A DNA stretch of 64,000 bases. Origin: Desulfurivibrionaceae bacterium (GTDB taxonomy: Bacteria; Desulfobacterota; Desulfobulbia; Desulfobulbales; VMSU01). The notes below the pieces were generated by a model. The model did no database searches and had not been told where the DNA came from. It saw only the letters and a list, made by a program, of their open reading frames with translations. The translations under genes and the position numbers were made by a program. Where the stretch lies: the NCBI GenBank assembly GCA_030145275.1, contig JAQYVV010000003.1, positions 62,001 through 126,000 on the forward strand, read 5' to 3'. Positions 17,592 to 26,476 of this stretch are shown one piece after another; position 1 is the first letter of the stretch, and each line of letters starts with the position of its first letter.

Positions 17592-18638
17592 TCAAATTTC
17601 GCCCTGTCCGACCATATTGATAAACTTAATTATATCAACCCCGCCGAAACACATATCAACACAACGACCGCACCCGACACAGCTTGTCCGGTTATGGGAC
17701 TTCACATCATAATAGAGTTTGTGCATAAACCTTCTTTTCATGCGGTTTTGCTTCATATCAACAGGGTTGTGTCCCCCGGCCATTGTGGTAAATCCCGCGA
17801 ATGTACAGGCATCCCAGGTACGAATCCTCTCCCCTGAATCCGTGGAGATCTTTCGGTCGTTGATGGTGAAACAGGTGCAAGTCGGGCAAATGTAGGCACA
17901 GCCGCCACAGTCCTGACATCGGGATGACAACTTGCTCCAAACTTCCTCCGGGACAAGGTCATCTTTTAATTTTCTGATGGCGAGATCAACCAGAACCTGC
18001 CGTTTGAAGTTTCCCTGGGCCTCCAGTCGCATCTGATATTGGGCCTTTTCATCCTCTTTACTTGCTGGGCTAAAAAAATGGGCCCACTGCTGAATGATTT
18101 CCTCTCCCTGGGCCCTGCCGGTTTCCACAAAAAAGCGGTCACCAAGATCCGTTAATTGAAGATCAAAGCCATACTCCATAAAAGGACCGCTTTTTGTCTG
18201 CCGACAGAAACAGTTGCTAAACGGCTCATTGCATCCAATGCTGATAAGTATGTTGTTTTCCCTTTTCTGCCGATAATACGGATCCTTCACCTCTTTTAAA
18301 AAGATGACATCCATATAAAGGATGGCGGCAAGGTCACAGGAACGCAGTCCAAAAAATACCGTTGGTCCATCAGAGTCAATTGCCTTATAAACAGGGGCTG
18401 AGCCTTGATCTGTGCTATATTCAAAAAGGACCTGCTGTTGGGGGAACAAGAAAGATTTCAGAGAGGACTGGGCCTGGTTATCCAGGTCAATCTCAACACC
18501 GTCCAGTGCCTCTATTTCGGTGAACAAGGTGTCACCATAGCTGTTCCTTACAGGAGCGACCAATTGGCGATCCTTGGCAAGCTTACGTAACAAGCTCTTT
18601 AGGTGGTCTTTTTTTAGTACCTTAGAAATTGTTTTCAT
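17592..18638 (-). CDS. two-cluster [4Fe-4S] subunit, sulfhydrogenase beta/AsrA type
   Basis: A 348-residue iron-sulfur protein. The first 220 residues match the pattern of HydB/AsrA subunits (an early LRSCDLAAILYMD and SIGCNEPFSNCFC region). The C-terminal third holds two [4Fe-4S] motifs (CQDCGGCAYICPTC and CVGCGRCVDMCFGG). The protein links a catalytic subunit to the FAD subunit encoded 28 bases downstream. Upstream, 255 bases separate it from fdhA, and a hairpin element begins inside its first codons. I infer a soluble NAD(P)-linked formate dehydrogenase complex; coupling to another donor cannot be excluded. Confidence 0.87.
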   Translation of the reverse strand: MKTISKVLKKDHLKSLLRKLAKDRQLVAPVRNSYGDTLFTEIEALDGVEIDLDNQAQSSLKSFLFPQQQVLFEYSTDQGSAPVYKAIDSDGPTVFFGLRSCDLAAILYMDVIFLKEVKDPYYRQKRENNILISIGCNEPFSNCFCRQTKSGPFMEYGFDLQLTDLGDRFFVETGRAQGEEIIQQWAHFFSPASKEDEKAQYQMRLEAQGNFKRQVLVDLAIRKLKDDLVPEEVWSKLSSRCQDCGGCAYICPTCTCFTINDRKISTDSGERIRTWDACTFAGFTTMAGGHNPVDMKQNRMKRRFMHKLYYDVKSHNRTSCVGCGRCVDMCFGGVDIIKFINMVGQGEI

Positions 18639-18750
18639 GTTTTTTACAACCCCTCAGGGGGTACTGAACTTAGTGGCAAGAAATGCAAAATATGGGCTTA
18701 TTTAAAGATGTTGCATCTACTATTAAGGTACTTATCCAGTTCATCTGGGC
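18616..18750. repeat. diverged copy of the AGTGCCTTA hairpin element
   Basis: Ends are AGTACCTTA (18616-18624) and TAAGGTACT (18724-18732), followed by CCAG/CTGG arms at about 18735-18749. Relative to other copies the terminal G:C pair has become A:T on both sides, and the flanking CCGG arms have become CCAG and CTGG. The core CCCCTCAGGGGGTACTGAAC closely matches the copy at 54935. The left end lies inside the start of the Fe-S subunit gene. Confidence 0.65.
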
Positions 18751-18770
18751 TAGGATGTATGAAATCATTA

Positions 18771-18795
18771 GTTGAAAGATGCAAGTTGAAAGTTG
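18771..18795. repeat. period-7 repeat, AAAGTTG type
   Basis: GTTGAAAGATGCAAGTTG followed by AAAGTTG. The same stretch appears inverted at 21602-21638 between aroK and aroC. Both belong with the long AAAGTTG tract at 30857. Confidence 0.6.
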
Positions 18796-18890
18796 TCATG
18801 CGATAACAGACTGTGCCTGAAATTATTATCTGCGCCATTTCTTTTGTTTTGATCATTGTGGTATTTGAATTTTGAAAATTCTAATTTTCA

Positions 18891-18909
18891 GTATCAAGTT
18901 TCCAGTTTC
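18891..18909. repeat. period-7 repeat at the fdhA stop
   Basis: On the minus strand GAAACTGGAAACTTGATA. It overlaps the last three codons and stop of fdhA and is identical to 18 bases just after gap (26391-26408). Confidence 0.65.
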
Positions 18910-20927
18910 TCTATTTTCGCCGCGCATACCTTCAATTCCGGACACTTGGCCTGGGGATCCCTGGCCGCAACGGTCAATTCATTAACCGCTGCTTCCGCGA
19001 AATGAAATGTCGTAAAGAGTGAACCTGGATTGACGGTTTTAGTTAAAGTAACCTTTACTTTTATACTTCCCCGCCTGGAGCTAAGCCTTACCATCTCTCT
19101 GGCTCTGATGTTGTATGTTTTTGCATCAAGCGGGTGTATTTCCAGCAGACCTTCAGGGCACTCCCGGTTAAAGACCGGCGTCTTCCTGCTCATGGTCCCG
19201 GTGTGATATTGGTGGTAACTCCTGCCGGTGATCAAAACAAAAGGATACTCTGCATCCGTTGGTTCACTGGGAGGTTTGTGGCTGGTTGGCACAAAACGGC
19301 CCTTGCCCCTGGCAAAATTGTATTTATGCAGAAACGGAGTGCCGCCATGCTCCCGGTCGAAACAAGGCCATTGCAACCCCCACGGCGCCAGCCGGTCATA
19401 AAAGATACCAGCATAAATTGGGGTCAACAGGGCAATCTCTTCCATCACCTCAGCAGCAGAAGCATACGGCATCGGGTAACCAAGTTTTTCTGACAGGGCA
19501 GTGATTATGTCCAGGTCAGAGCGGCTCTCACCAACAGGTGCAATGGCTTGCCTGACCAACTGAACTCTTCTTTCAGTGTTGGTAAAGGTGCCCTCTTTTT
19601 CGGCAAAGGTCGCAGCCGGGAAAACAACATCGGCAACCGCTGCGGTTTCAGAGAGAAAAATATCGGCAACCGCCAAAAATTCTAGATTAGCAAACGATTC
19701 CCGCACCAAACCAAGGGCCGGGTCGCTGAGCATCGGGTTCTCCCCCATGACAAACATGCCTTTAATTGGGTTGTCAGAAGCAGCATGGGTCATTTCGGTA
19801 ACGGTCAACCCCGCTGTTTTCGGCAAACTCACCTGCCACGCCCTTTCAAAGCGATGCCGCACTTCAGGATCTGCAACCGACTGGTAGCCGGGGAAAACTC
19901 CGGGCAAAGCACCCATGTCGCAGGCCCCCTGAACGTTGTTTTGGCCGCGCAAAGGATCAACCCCGGTATTTTCCTTTTCGACATTGCCGGTCAGCATGGC
20001 CAGGTTGGCAATAGCCTGAACGTTATCCGTTCCACAGATATGCTGGGTAATGCCCAGACAATAGCAAACAACAGAATTTTGAGCCCTGGCATACAATTTT
20101 GCCGCCCTACTGATCTTGTCAAGAGAGACCCCAGTAAGTGCGACAATCTCGTCCATATCAAGCCGGTAGAGCATATCACGTAGGGCGTGATAATTTTCTG
20201 TGCGCATTTCTACAAAGGCGTCATCGGCAAGATTTTCATCAAGAATAACCCGCATCATACCGTTGAGTAGAGGAATATCGGAACCAGAGCGAATACTGAG
20301 ATGAACATCGGCATGCCTGGCTAAAGGAGAACGACGCGGGTCAATAACAATAAGACTGGCCCCTGAGTCCACCGCGTCAAAGATACGGCGTGCCACCTGG
20401 GGGTGGGTTTTGACCGTATTTGAGCCGGAAACCAGAATAACCTGGGAGTGCTCAATCTCATTGATTGAGTTGGTCATCGCGCCGCTGCCGAATGTGGTGG
20501 CAAGACCTGCCACCGATGGAGCATGTCAGAGCCTGGCACAATGATCAACGTTGTTGGTCTTAAAAACAGCCCTGGCCAACTTCTGGATAAGATAATTCTC
20601 TTCGTTGGTGCATTTGGCCGAGGCCAGAACACCGATCCCTGTCCCCTCTGTTTTATCTATAATTTTCCGAAAAGCCTTAGCGGTGTAAGTCAAGGCCTCA
20701 TCCCAGCCGGAGGACGTTAAAACACCATTTTTTCTGATCAGAGGCTGGGTAAGACGGGAAGAGTCATGAATAAATTCGTGGGCGTGCCAGCCCTTTACGC
20801 AGAGGTTACTGCGGGAAACCGGGTGGTTTTTGCTTGGTGAGGCGCCCACGACACGACCATTTTCCTCGTGCAGATACAAACCGCAACCGCAACCGCAATA
20901 TACACAAGTGGTCAATATATTTCGCAT
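18894..20927 (-). CDS. fdhA: formate dehydrogenase catalytic subunit, selenocysteine-containing
   Basis: Molybdopterin enzyme that oxidises formate to CO2 (or the reverse). The reading frame is interrupted once by TGA (complement 20526-20528), exactly where FdhF-type enzymes carry selenocysteine: CAR-L-[TGA]-HAPSVAG. A bSECIS-like hairpin with a GGTCT loop follows the TGA. Read through, the protein has about 677 residues with Sec at 134. The N-terminal [4Fe-4S] cysteines are 8, 11, 15 and 43. Further family blocks are DPRRSPLARHAD, GVDPLRGQNNVQGACDMG, MGENPM, and a C-terminal molydopterin-dinucleotide-binding domain (FVLITGRSYHQYHTGTMSRK). I start at the ATG at 20927; TTG at 20933 is also in frame. 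No Tat signal is seen, so it is cytoplasmic. It heads a minus-strand cluster with Fe-S and FAD subunits. Confidence 0.95.
20496..20514 (-). promoter_or_regulatory. bSECIS-type stem-loop for selenocysteine insertion
   Basis: On the mRNA strand a seven-base perfect stem (GGTGGCA with TGCCACC) encloses the pentaloop GGTCT, 11 bases after the in-frame TGA. GGUCU is the apical sequence recognised by SelB in the E. coli fdhF element, and the spacing is like that of fdhF. Confidence 0.88.
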
Positions 20928-20933
20928 TTTCAA

Positions 20934-21029
20934 ATTGTATCGTAAAGTGTTATGTTGTGCAAATAAAAATCAACCTTCGCAAATAAATTGAGCATGTCAG
21001 CTTGACATTGACGTGGAAAAAATAGATAA
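20934..21029. promoter_or_regulatory. divergent upstream region of fdhA and aroK
   Basis: A 96-base AT-rich spacer must hold both promoters. I could not fix -10/-35 boxes with confidence, and no clear operator palindrome is visible. Confidence 0.3.
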
Positions 21030-21587
21030 ATGAATGAGACGGAAAGAGCCCGCAAGGTTATTTTTTTAATCGGCGGCAGGGCCTGCGGCAAAACCACGAT
21101 TGGAAAATTATTGGCCCAGAAATTACAAATGGAATTTCTGGACATGGACAAGACCATTGAGGAGCTGGAAGGAAAAAACATCCAGCAGTTGGTGACGGAT
21201 GAAGGCTGGGAATTTTTTCGCAAAAAGGAAGAAAACCTTCTGCAAAAACTCGTTGGGCAGGACAATCTAATCATTGCCAGCGGAGGAGGGGCGATTCTGC
21301 ACCAGAATATATGGCCCACCGTTATGAAGAACGGTTTTGTCGTATGGCTAAACGCCAAGATTGAAACGGTGCAAGCCAGACTAATAAACGATCATAAAAC
21401 AGCGGCACAAAGGCCATCCTTAACCGGAGAAAACATCCTTAGTGAAACTGAAAAAGTTATGGCTGCAAGAGAGCCCCTGTATAGAAAGGGATCACACCTG
21501 TGCATCGACTCGGGTCAGCCAGTTAAGACTATAATTGAAACAATTGAAAAAGGTTTGAAAGAGGGCAAAAGGGGGAAGGGTGACTAG
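21030..21587 (+). CDS. aroK: shikimate kinase
   Basis: ATP-dependent phosphorylation of shikimate, fifth step of the common aromatic pathway. The 185-residue protein has Walker A (GGRACGKTTIGK), DMDKTIEE for shikimate binding, IASGGGAIL, and the lid arginine region RPSLTGE. The length is typical. It is followed closely by aroC, a common pairing for chorismate synthesis, with only a period-7 repeat and the aroC ribosome-binding site between. Confidence 0.94.
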   Translation: MNETERARKVIFLIGGRACGKTTIGKLLAQKLQMEFLDMDKTIEELEGKNIQQLVTDEGWEFFRKKEENLLQKLVGQDNLIIASGGGAILHQNIWPTVMKNGFVVWLNAKIETVQARLINDHKTAAQRPSLTGENILSETEKVMAAREPLYRKGSHLCIDSGQPVKTIIETIEKGLKEGKRGKGD

Positions 21588-21601
21588 GTTTGTTTTTACC
21601 T

Positions 21602-21638
21602 TTCATCTTTCAACTTGCATCTTTCAACTATCCTTTCA
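21602..21638. repeat. period-7 repeat between aroK and aroC
   Basis: CTTTCAACTTGCATCTTTC-type units, the inverted counterpart of 18771-18795. It lies directly before the aroC ribosome-binding site (AAGGAG). Confidence 0.55.
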
Positions 21639-21654
21639 ATAAGGAGTAGGTAAC

Positions 21655-22722
21655 ATGGCAGGAAGTACTTTTGGCAAGGTTTTTCGAGTAACCACATGGG
21701 GTGAGTCCCACGGGACCGCCGTGGGCGCAACAGTCGATGGCTGTCCTCCCGGCATAGAGCTATCTGAAGATATAATTCAGGCCGATTTAGACCGCAGAAA
21801 ACCAGGAACGGGCGGTGCCGCAAGTCCGAGAAAAGAACCGGATCAGGTTGAAATACTTTCCGGCGTCTTTGAAGGAAAGACAACCGGCACCCCAATTTCA
21901 TTGATTATCTACAACAAGGATGCCCACAGTAAATCATACACCCACCTCAAAGATATTTTCAGGCCCGGTCATGGTGACATAACCTATCTAAAAAAATACG
22001 GCACCAGAGACCACAGGGGAGGGGGCAGGGCCTCCGCACGAGAAACAGCAGCACGGGTAGCTGCAGGGGCTGTGGCGAGAACAATCTTAGCTACGGAAGG
22101 TGTAGAGGTTCTAGCCTACACCCTTGCCCTCGGCGGCATTAAGGCGGCACAATTTGACCCTGAGGCAATCGGAAAAAATCGGCTCTTTTGCCCTGATTTG
22201 AAGGCAGCCGGAGAGATGGAAAATAAAATCGCGGCAACCAAGAAGCAGGGTGACACATTGGGAGGCGTAGTTGAAGTACGCACAACGGGCTGTCCGGCAG
22301 GACTTGGAGAACCGGTATTTGACAAACTTGATGCGGAAATCGCCAAGGCGCTGATGTCAATCGGCGCAGTCAAAGGGGTTGAAATCGGTTCTGGCTTCGA
22401 AGCCTCTGAGATGCTCGGCTCACAAAACAATGATTCTTTGACACCTGATGGGTTCAGCAGCAATAATTCCGGCGGCATACTTGCGGGAATCTCAAACGGT
22501 GATCAGATCATAGCAAGGGCGGCAGTCAAGCCAATTCCCTCCATAGGACAGGAGCAAAACACCATAAATGTTGCAGGGGAACCAGTCAGCATTACCATAG
22601 GGGGCAGACATGATATTTCAGCCATCCCCAGAATCATTCCCGTCTGTGAAGCGATGATCTGCCTGGTGCTTGCCGACCACCTTCTTCGCCAAAGAGTGAA
22701 CTTCAGTAGTGCTGAGCGCTAG
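21655..22722 (+). CDS. aroC: chorismate synthase
   Basis: Converts EPSP to chorismate using reduced FMN. The 355-residue protein shows the family signatures GESHGTAVGATVDGCP, GDITYLKKYGTRDHRGGGRASARETA and the C-terminal GRHDISAIPRIIPVCEAM. A ribosome-binding site AAGGAG precedes the ATG. It forms a probable aroKC unit. Confidence 0.97.
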   Translation: MAGSTFGKVFRVTTWGESHGTAVGATVDGCPPGIELSEDIIQADLDRRKPGTGGAASPRKEPDQVEILSGVFEGKTTGTPISLIIYNKDAHSKSYTHLKDIFRPGHGDITYLKKYGTRDHRGGGRASARETAARVAAGAVARTILATEGVEVLAYTLALGGIKAAQFDPEAIGKNRLFCPDLKAAGEMENKIAATKKQGDTLGGVVEVRTTGCPAGLGEPVFDKLDAEIAKALMSIGAVKGVEIGSGFEASEMLGSQNNDSLTPDGFSSNNSGGILAGISNGDQIIARAAVKPIPSIGQEQNTINVAGEPVSITIGGRHDISAIPRIIPVCEAMICLVLADHLLRQRVNFSSAER

Positions 22723-22815
22723 TAGATAGCCTAAAGACTGAGTGACTGGGTCTCCCTGTTGGAAAAATTTGGCCTCAGTTCTAATCTGTTCAAATTGCAA
22801 AAGAGGAGAATTTAC

Positions 22816-23556
22816 ATGTTAAATGGAAAAATCAGAATTATTACAGTTTTACTTGTGCTGTTCTGCTGGACACCAGCCTTAGCCTTTTTTGGCGGCAAAA
22901 TAACTGAGTTTAGCGCAGATCAGATTAGCATGGACGCAGACGGATCCATTCTGAGTCAAGGTGTCACCTTTGTAACTCCAGACAAGATCCGTGTCGAAAG
23001 TAAACCGGCAGTGGGCAACACCTTTATTATGATCTTTCGGAAAGATAAAAATGTCCAGTGGATGCTAGATCCCGCCCAAAAGACATATTTTCAAAACTCC
23101 TTTGATGACAAAGAGTGGCAAAAAATCATGCAAAGCTCAGTCCCCAGCAGTGAAAAAGTCCTGGGGACTGAAACCGTGAGCGGTTTTAAATGTACCAAAA
23201 AAGAGGTGGTCTATACCGCTAGTTTCATGGGAATAACCATGGACACCAAAAGCATAATCTGGATCTCCGATAAAATTGAAGCACCTCTTCGAACCCAGAT
23301 GGAAGACGGATCCGTCACAGAATTACGTAATATCAAAAAAGGTTCCATTGCTGCAAAAAACTTTGAACTTCCTAGAGACTACAAGCAAGTAGAAGGTTTT
23401 GGAGCCATGGGACTGGGGATGGGCATGGGAACGCAAAGCCAGCCTTCTGGAGGAGAAATGCCGCCTGAAGGTGGAGAAGAAGAGAGTAGCGGTTTCAAAC
23501 TTCCGGAAGGCCTGAAACTTCCAGAAGGGTTTAAATTCCCCTTCGGAAACAACTAA
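22816..23556 (+). CDS. exported DUF4412-like protein
   Basis: A 246-residue secreted protein. The ATG at 22816 is chosen over an earlier in-frame ATG because GAGGAG lies just upstream and a signal peptide starts there (IRIITVLLVLFCWTPALA). The mature part has the DUF4412 character: LDPAQKTYF, TETVSGFKCTKKEV and KSIIWISDKIEAPLRTQ, resembling LolA/lipoprotein-sorting folds. The C-terminus is Gly/Met-rich, then three KLPEG-type repeats. Probably periplasmic; function unknown. Its TAA stop forms the first bases of a hairpin element. Confidence 0.75.
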   Translation: MLNGKIRIITVLLVLFCWTPALAFFGGKITEFSADQISMDADGSILSQGVTFVTPDKIRVESKPAVGNTFIMIFRKDKNVQWMLDPAQKTYFQNSFDDKEWQKIMQSSVPSSEKVLGTETVSGFKCTKKEVVYTASFMGITMDTKSIIWISDKIEAPLRTQMEDGSVTELRNIKKGSIAAKNFELPRDYKQVEGFGAMGLGMGMGTQSQPSGGEMPPEGGEEESSGFKLPEGLKLPEGFKFPFGNN

Positions 23557-23710
23557 CCCGGATAAACCGGAAATAAGTGCCTTAACAGTGGTCTGCAACA
23601 TATAGGGAGCATTGTTCTTTTTTGGAAGTCTCGAAGTCTTACGCTTATCTTGCTTATCCGGAGTCTTCGCTTACCTGTTCTTTGAGACAGTATTTCAGTT
23701 ATAAGGCACT
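23554..23710. repeat. hairpin element copy A (AGTGCCTTA family)
   Basis: The flank CCGGATAAACCGG (about 23558-23570) precedes the body AGTGCCTTA...TAAGGCACT (23576-23710). The centre holds an exact copy of the 20-base motif, inverted (23658-23677), plus a degenerate second copy just before it. The left flank begins at the stop codon of the DUF4412 gene, and the right end lies 30 bases before glgA. Confidence 0.75.
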
Positions 23711-23739
23711 AAAACCTGAGCTAAATAGTTTCAAAACAC

Positions 23740-25353
23740 ATGCAAGAAAATCTAAAAAATCTGCAGAACATCTGGATTGTCAGCAGGGAATACGGCAACC
23801 TGGCCGGGGCTGGCGGTGTCAAAGATGTCGCCAAACAACTGGCCGAGACCTTGGCTCGTTCAGGAAGGGATGTCAGTGTAGTTCTTCCTTGCTACGGCTT
23901 CATGGAACCCCGTCAACATGGTTTCCAGCCCACCGAAATCATCTTTGATGTTGATATGCCCTATGTTTTACAAGATCGCCGTGAGTCGGTTAAAATATGG
24001 CAATCCAATAAAAACCCGACAATCTACTTGGCAGATAGCCGCAGATTTCGGGAAAAAATGAGTGTCTACACCTATACGACGGCAGAAGAGGCAAAAGATT
24101 CTGCCCACAGTTACGGCACCGGGCATACCGATTACTTTGCCATGAATGTCCTACTGCAGAAAACTGCCCTGGCCCTCATGGTCCATTTGAACCAAAGGCC
24201 AGACATCATCCACTGCCACGATGGTCACACCGCCATAATCCCTGCCATAATCCGAGAAAATGAGGGTTTTCGGCATTATTTTAACAAAACAGGCTGTGTC
24301 GTAACTATTCATAATGCAGGCCAGGGTTACCACCAGGAGGTAGGCGACCTGGCCTTTGCTCAGGCCGTTACCGGCTTGCCCCACCGGGTCATTGTGGCCA
24401 ATCTTCTTGACGGAGCCTTCGATCCACTGCTGGCCGCTTCTTCCTATGCCCTTTTGAACACGGTTAGTGAAAACTACGCCCGGGAATTGCGTGAAACGTA
24501 CGACGATGAAGGTACCGGGTGGCTGGGACATCGTTTAATGGCAAGGGGAGTCCGCCTTAAAGGGATCACAAATGGTATTGAGCCAAGAGATTTCGACCTC
24601 TCAGAACCAAAAAACTTAGGCATAGCTGCAGGTTTCAATCCGGCCACACCGAGAGAAAATGGTCTTGCTGGTAAAAGAAAATGTAAAAATGAACTGATAG
24701 AGAGTATCCAGAACAAGGCCATAGGCGGTGTCCAGCAAGACGGGACATTGGCACATTCTGAAAATGCTCTTTTCACCTTTATCGGCAGATTAACGGCCCA
24801 AAAGGGCGTTGATAAAATGATAGAGGCCCTAAAAAATTTCTTGCCTATTGATCCAGATTTTCAGATACTGATTCTTGGCACAGGAGAAAAATGGATCGAA
24901 GACGAACTTATCGACCTGACGCTAGATAAAAAACTAACCGGCAGAATCTGTCTCTTAAGGGGTTATGACACCATACTGGCCAATAAAATCTACGCGGCGG
25001 GTGATTTTTTTCTAGTCCCTTCCCAGTACGAACCATGCGGCCTGACAGACTTTATGGCCCAGCTCTTCGGCAATGTCCCCATCGTCCATCATGTCGGAGG
25101 GTTGGTAAAGGTGCTGCATGGGAAAACCGGTTTTGCCTACCAAAAACATAGTTCAGAGGCTCTGTTGGAATGTATGCAGGAGGCGATTACTGTTTTTAGA
25201 GAGTCCCCCAAAAATATTGCGGCAATCCAAAAAGCGGCAATAAATCTAATTCAGCAAAAATATACCTGGGAAAAAGTCATGCTTAGGTATCTTGATCTAT
25301 ATCAAGAAGCGAAAAATCCCATGCAGACGGTAGAAATATCCAAGGTTAACTAA
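23740..25353 (+). CDS. glgA: glycogen synthase (GT5)
   Basis: A 537-residue glucosyltransferase that extends alpha-1,4-glucan, normally from ADP-glucose. The N-terminal domain has the GT5 loop in variant form (GAGGVKDVAKQLAE, compared with the usual KTGGLADV). The middle shows HCHDGHTA and IGRLTAQKGVD. The C-terminal catalytic block is PSQYEPCGLTDFMAQLFG followed by PIVHHVGGL. The change from Lys-Thr-Gly-Gly to Ala-Gly-Gly at the sugar-nucleotide loop may affect donor preference. It is followed 19 bases later by gap and then by a large dikinase-like gene. Confidence 0.9.
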   Translation: MQENLKNLQNIWIVSREYGNLAGAGGVKDVAKQLAETLARSGRDVSVVLPCYGFMEPRQHGFQPTEIIFDVDMPYVLQDRRESVKIWQSNKNPTIYLADSRRFREKMSVYTYTTAEEAKDSAHSYGTGHTDYFAMNVLLQKTALALMVHLNQRPDIIHCHDGHTAIIPAIIRENEGFRHYFNKTGCVVTIHNAGQGYHQEVGDLAFAQAVTGLPHRVIVANLLDGAFDPLLAASSYALLNTVSENYARELRETYDDEGTGWLGHRLMARGVRLKGITNGIEPRDFDLSEPKNLGIAAGFNPATPRENGLAGKRKCKNELIESIQNKAIGGVQQDGTLAHSENALFTFIGRLTAQKGVDKMIEALKNFLPIDPDFQILILGTGEKWIEDELIDLTLDKKLTGRICLLRGYDTILANKIYAAGDFFLVPSQYEPCGLTDFMAQLFGNVPIVHHVGGLVKVLHGKTGFAYQKHSSEALLECMQEAITVFRESPKNIAAIQKAAINLIQQKYTWEKVMLRYLDLYQEAKNPMQTVEISKVN

Positions 25354-25372
25354 CCAAAACAAGGAGAAGATC

Positions 25373-26377
25373 ATGTCAATTAAAATAGGAATTAACGGTT
25401 TTGGCCGAATAGGCAGAAATATCTTCAGGGCAATCGATAAAGACCCAGCCTTCAAAGATATGGAAGTAGTAGCCATTAATGACCTGACAAGTAATGAGGC
25501 AAGCGCTCATCTCCTGAAATATGACTCCGTCATGGGGGTCTACGATAAAGAGGTCTCGGCCAGCGAAAACGGCATCGTTGTTGATGGCCGCCAGATAAAC
25601 ATTTATAACCATCGTAATCCTGCCGAAATCCCCTGGGGAGAAATCGAAGCCGAATATGTTGTTGAATCGACGGGTTTCTTCACAAATGACGAGACTGCAG
25701 GTGCCCACCTAGAAGCGGGAGCCAAAAAAGTGGTCATCTCAGCTCCAGCAAAAGGAAATATTAAAACCTTGGTCATGGGGGTTAATGAAGACGAATACGA
25801 TCCCATTGAGCATAACATTGTCTCAAATGCCTCCTGCACGACAAACTGCCTAGCCCCGTTTGCCAAAGTTATCTTAGATAAGTTCGGCATCAAAAAGGGG
25901 TTAATGACCACCGTCCATGCTTACACAAACGACCAGAGCATTCTTGACTACCCGCACAGCGATCTGCGCCGGGCCCGGGCAGCAGCCCTTTCAATGATTC
26001 CAACCAAAACAGGTGCGGCAGCGGCGGTATCTCTGGTCATTCCTGAACTCAAAGGAAAATTTGACGGCCTAGCGGTGCGAGTGCCAACTCCCAATGTCTC
26101 GCTTGTTGATGCAGTCATTGAGGTTGAAAAAGAAACAAGCATCGCAGAAGTCAACCAAGCATTGAAAGAAGCTGCCAACCGCTATCTTGGCTACTCAGAC
26201 GAGCCTCTGGTTTCCATTGACTATCAAGGCAATCCACACTCATCCGTCGTTGATGCCCTCTCAACCAAGGTGATTGGCAACATGGTCAAGATCCTTTCGT
26301 GGTATGATAATGAATGGGGCTACTCGAACAGGGTGCTGGATCTTATCCTGTTGATGGATGCTAAAAAGCCGCTATGA
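25373..26377 (+). CDS. gap: glyceraldehyde-3-phosphate dehydrogenase, type I
   Basis: Phosphorylating GAPDH of 334 residues. NAD-binding INGFGRIGRNIFRA opens the protein, the catalytic cysteine is in SNASCTTNCLAP, and the S-loop region DYPHSDLRRARAAALSMIPTKTGAA is intact, as is the C-terminal SWYDNEWGYSNR. AAGGAG precedes the start. It lies behind glgA with a short spacer, so they are probably co-transcribed. Confidence 0.97.
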   Translation: MSIKIGINGFGRIGRNIFRAIDKDPAFKDMEVVAINDLTSNEASAHLLKYDSVMGVYDKEVSASENGIVVDGRQINIYNHRNPAEIPWGEIEAEYVVESTGFFTNDETAGAHLEAGAKKVVISAPAKGNIKTLVMGVNEDEYDPIEHNIVSNASCTTNCLAPFAKVILDKFGIKKGLMTTVHAYTNDQSILDYPHSDLRRARAAALSMIPTKTGAAAAVSLVIPELKGKFDGLAVRVPTPNVSLVDAVIEVEKETSIAEVNQALKEAANRYLGYSDEPLVSIDYQGNPHSSVVDALSTKVIGNMVKILSWYDNEWGYSNRVLDLILLMDAKKPL

Positions 26378-26383
26378 TGAATG

Positions 26384-26442
26384 GAAATTTGAAACTGGAA
26401 ACTTGATATTCGGGCTTCCAGTTTCAAATTTCAAGTTTCAAA
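26384..26442. repeat. period-7 palindrome after gap
   Basis: A 17-base perfect inverted repeat (GAAATTTGAAACTGGAA at 26384-26400, complement at 26416-26432), both arms made of period-7 units, followed by more units and a pyrimidine run ending in T6. It could act as a terminator or processing stem for gap. Bases 26391-26408 are identical to the fdhA stop region. Confidence 0.65.
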
Positions 26443-26476
26443 TCTCCCTTCCTCTTTTTTATACGTGTGCCTATCC

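Noticed and set aside
20526..20528. Stop codon splitting the formate dehydrogenase gene, suggesting a pseudogene
   Set aside because: The codon is TGA at the family's selenocysteine position and is followed by a SECIS-like hairpin; the frame is otherwise intact on both sides.
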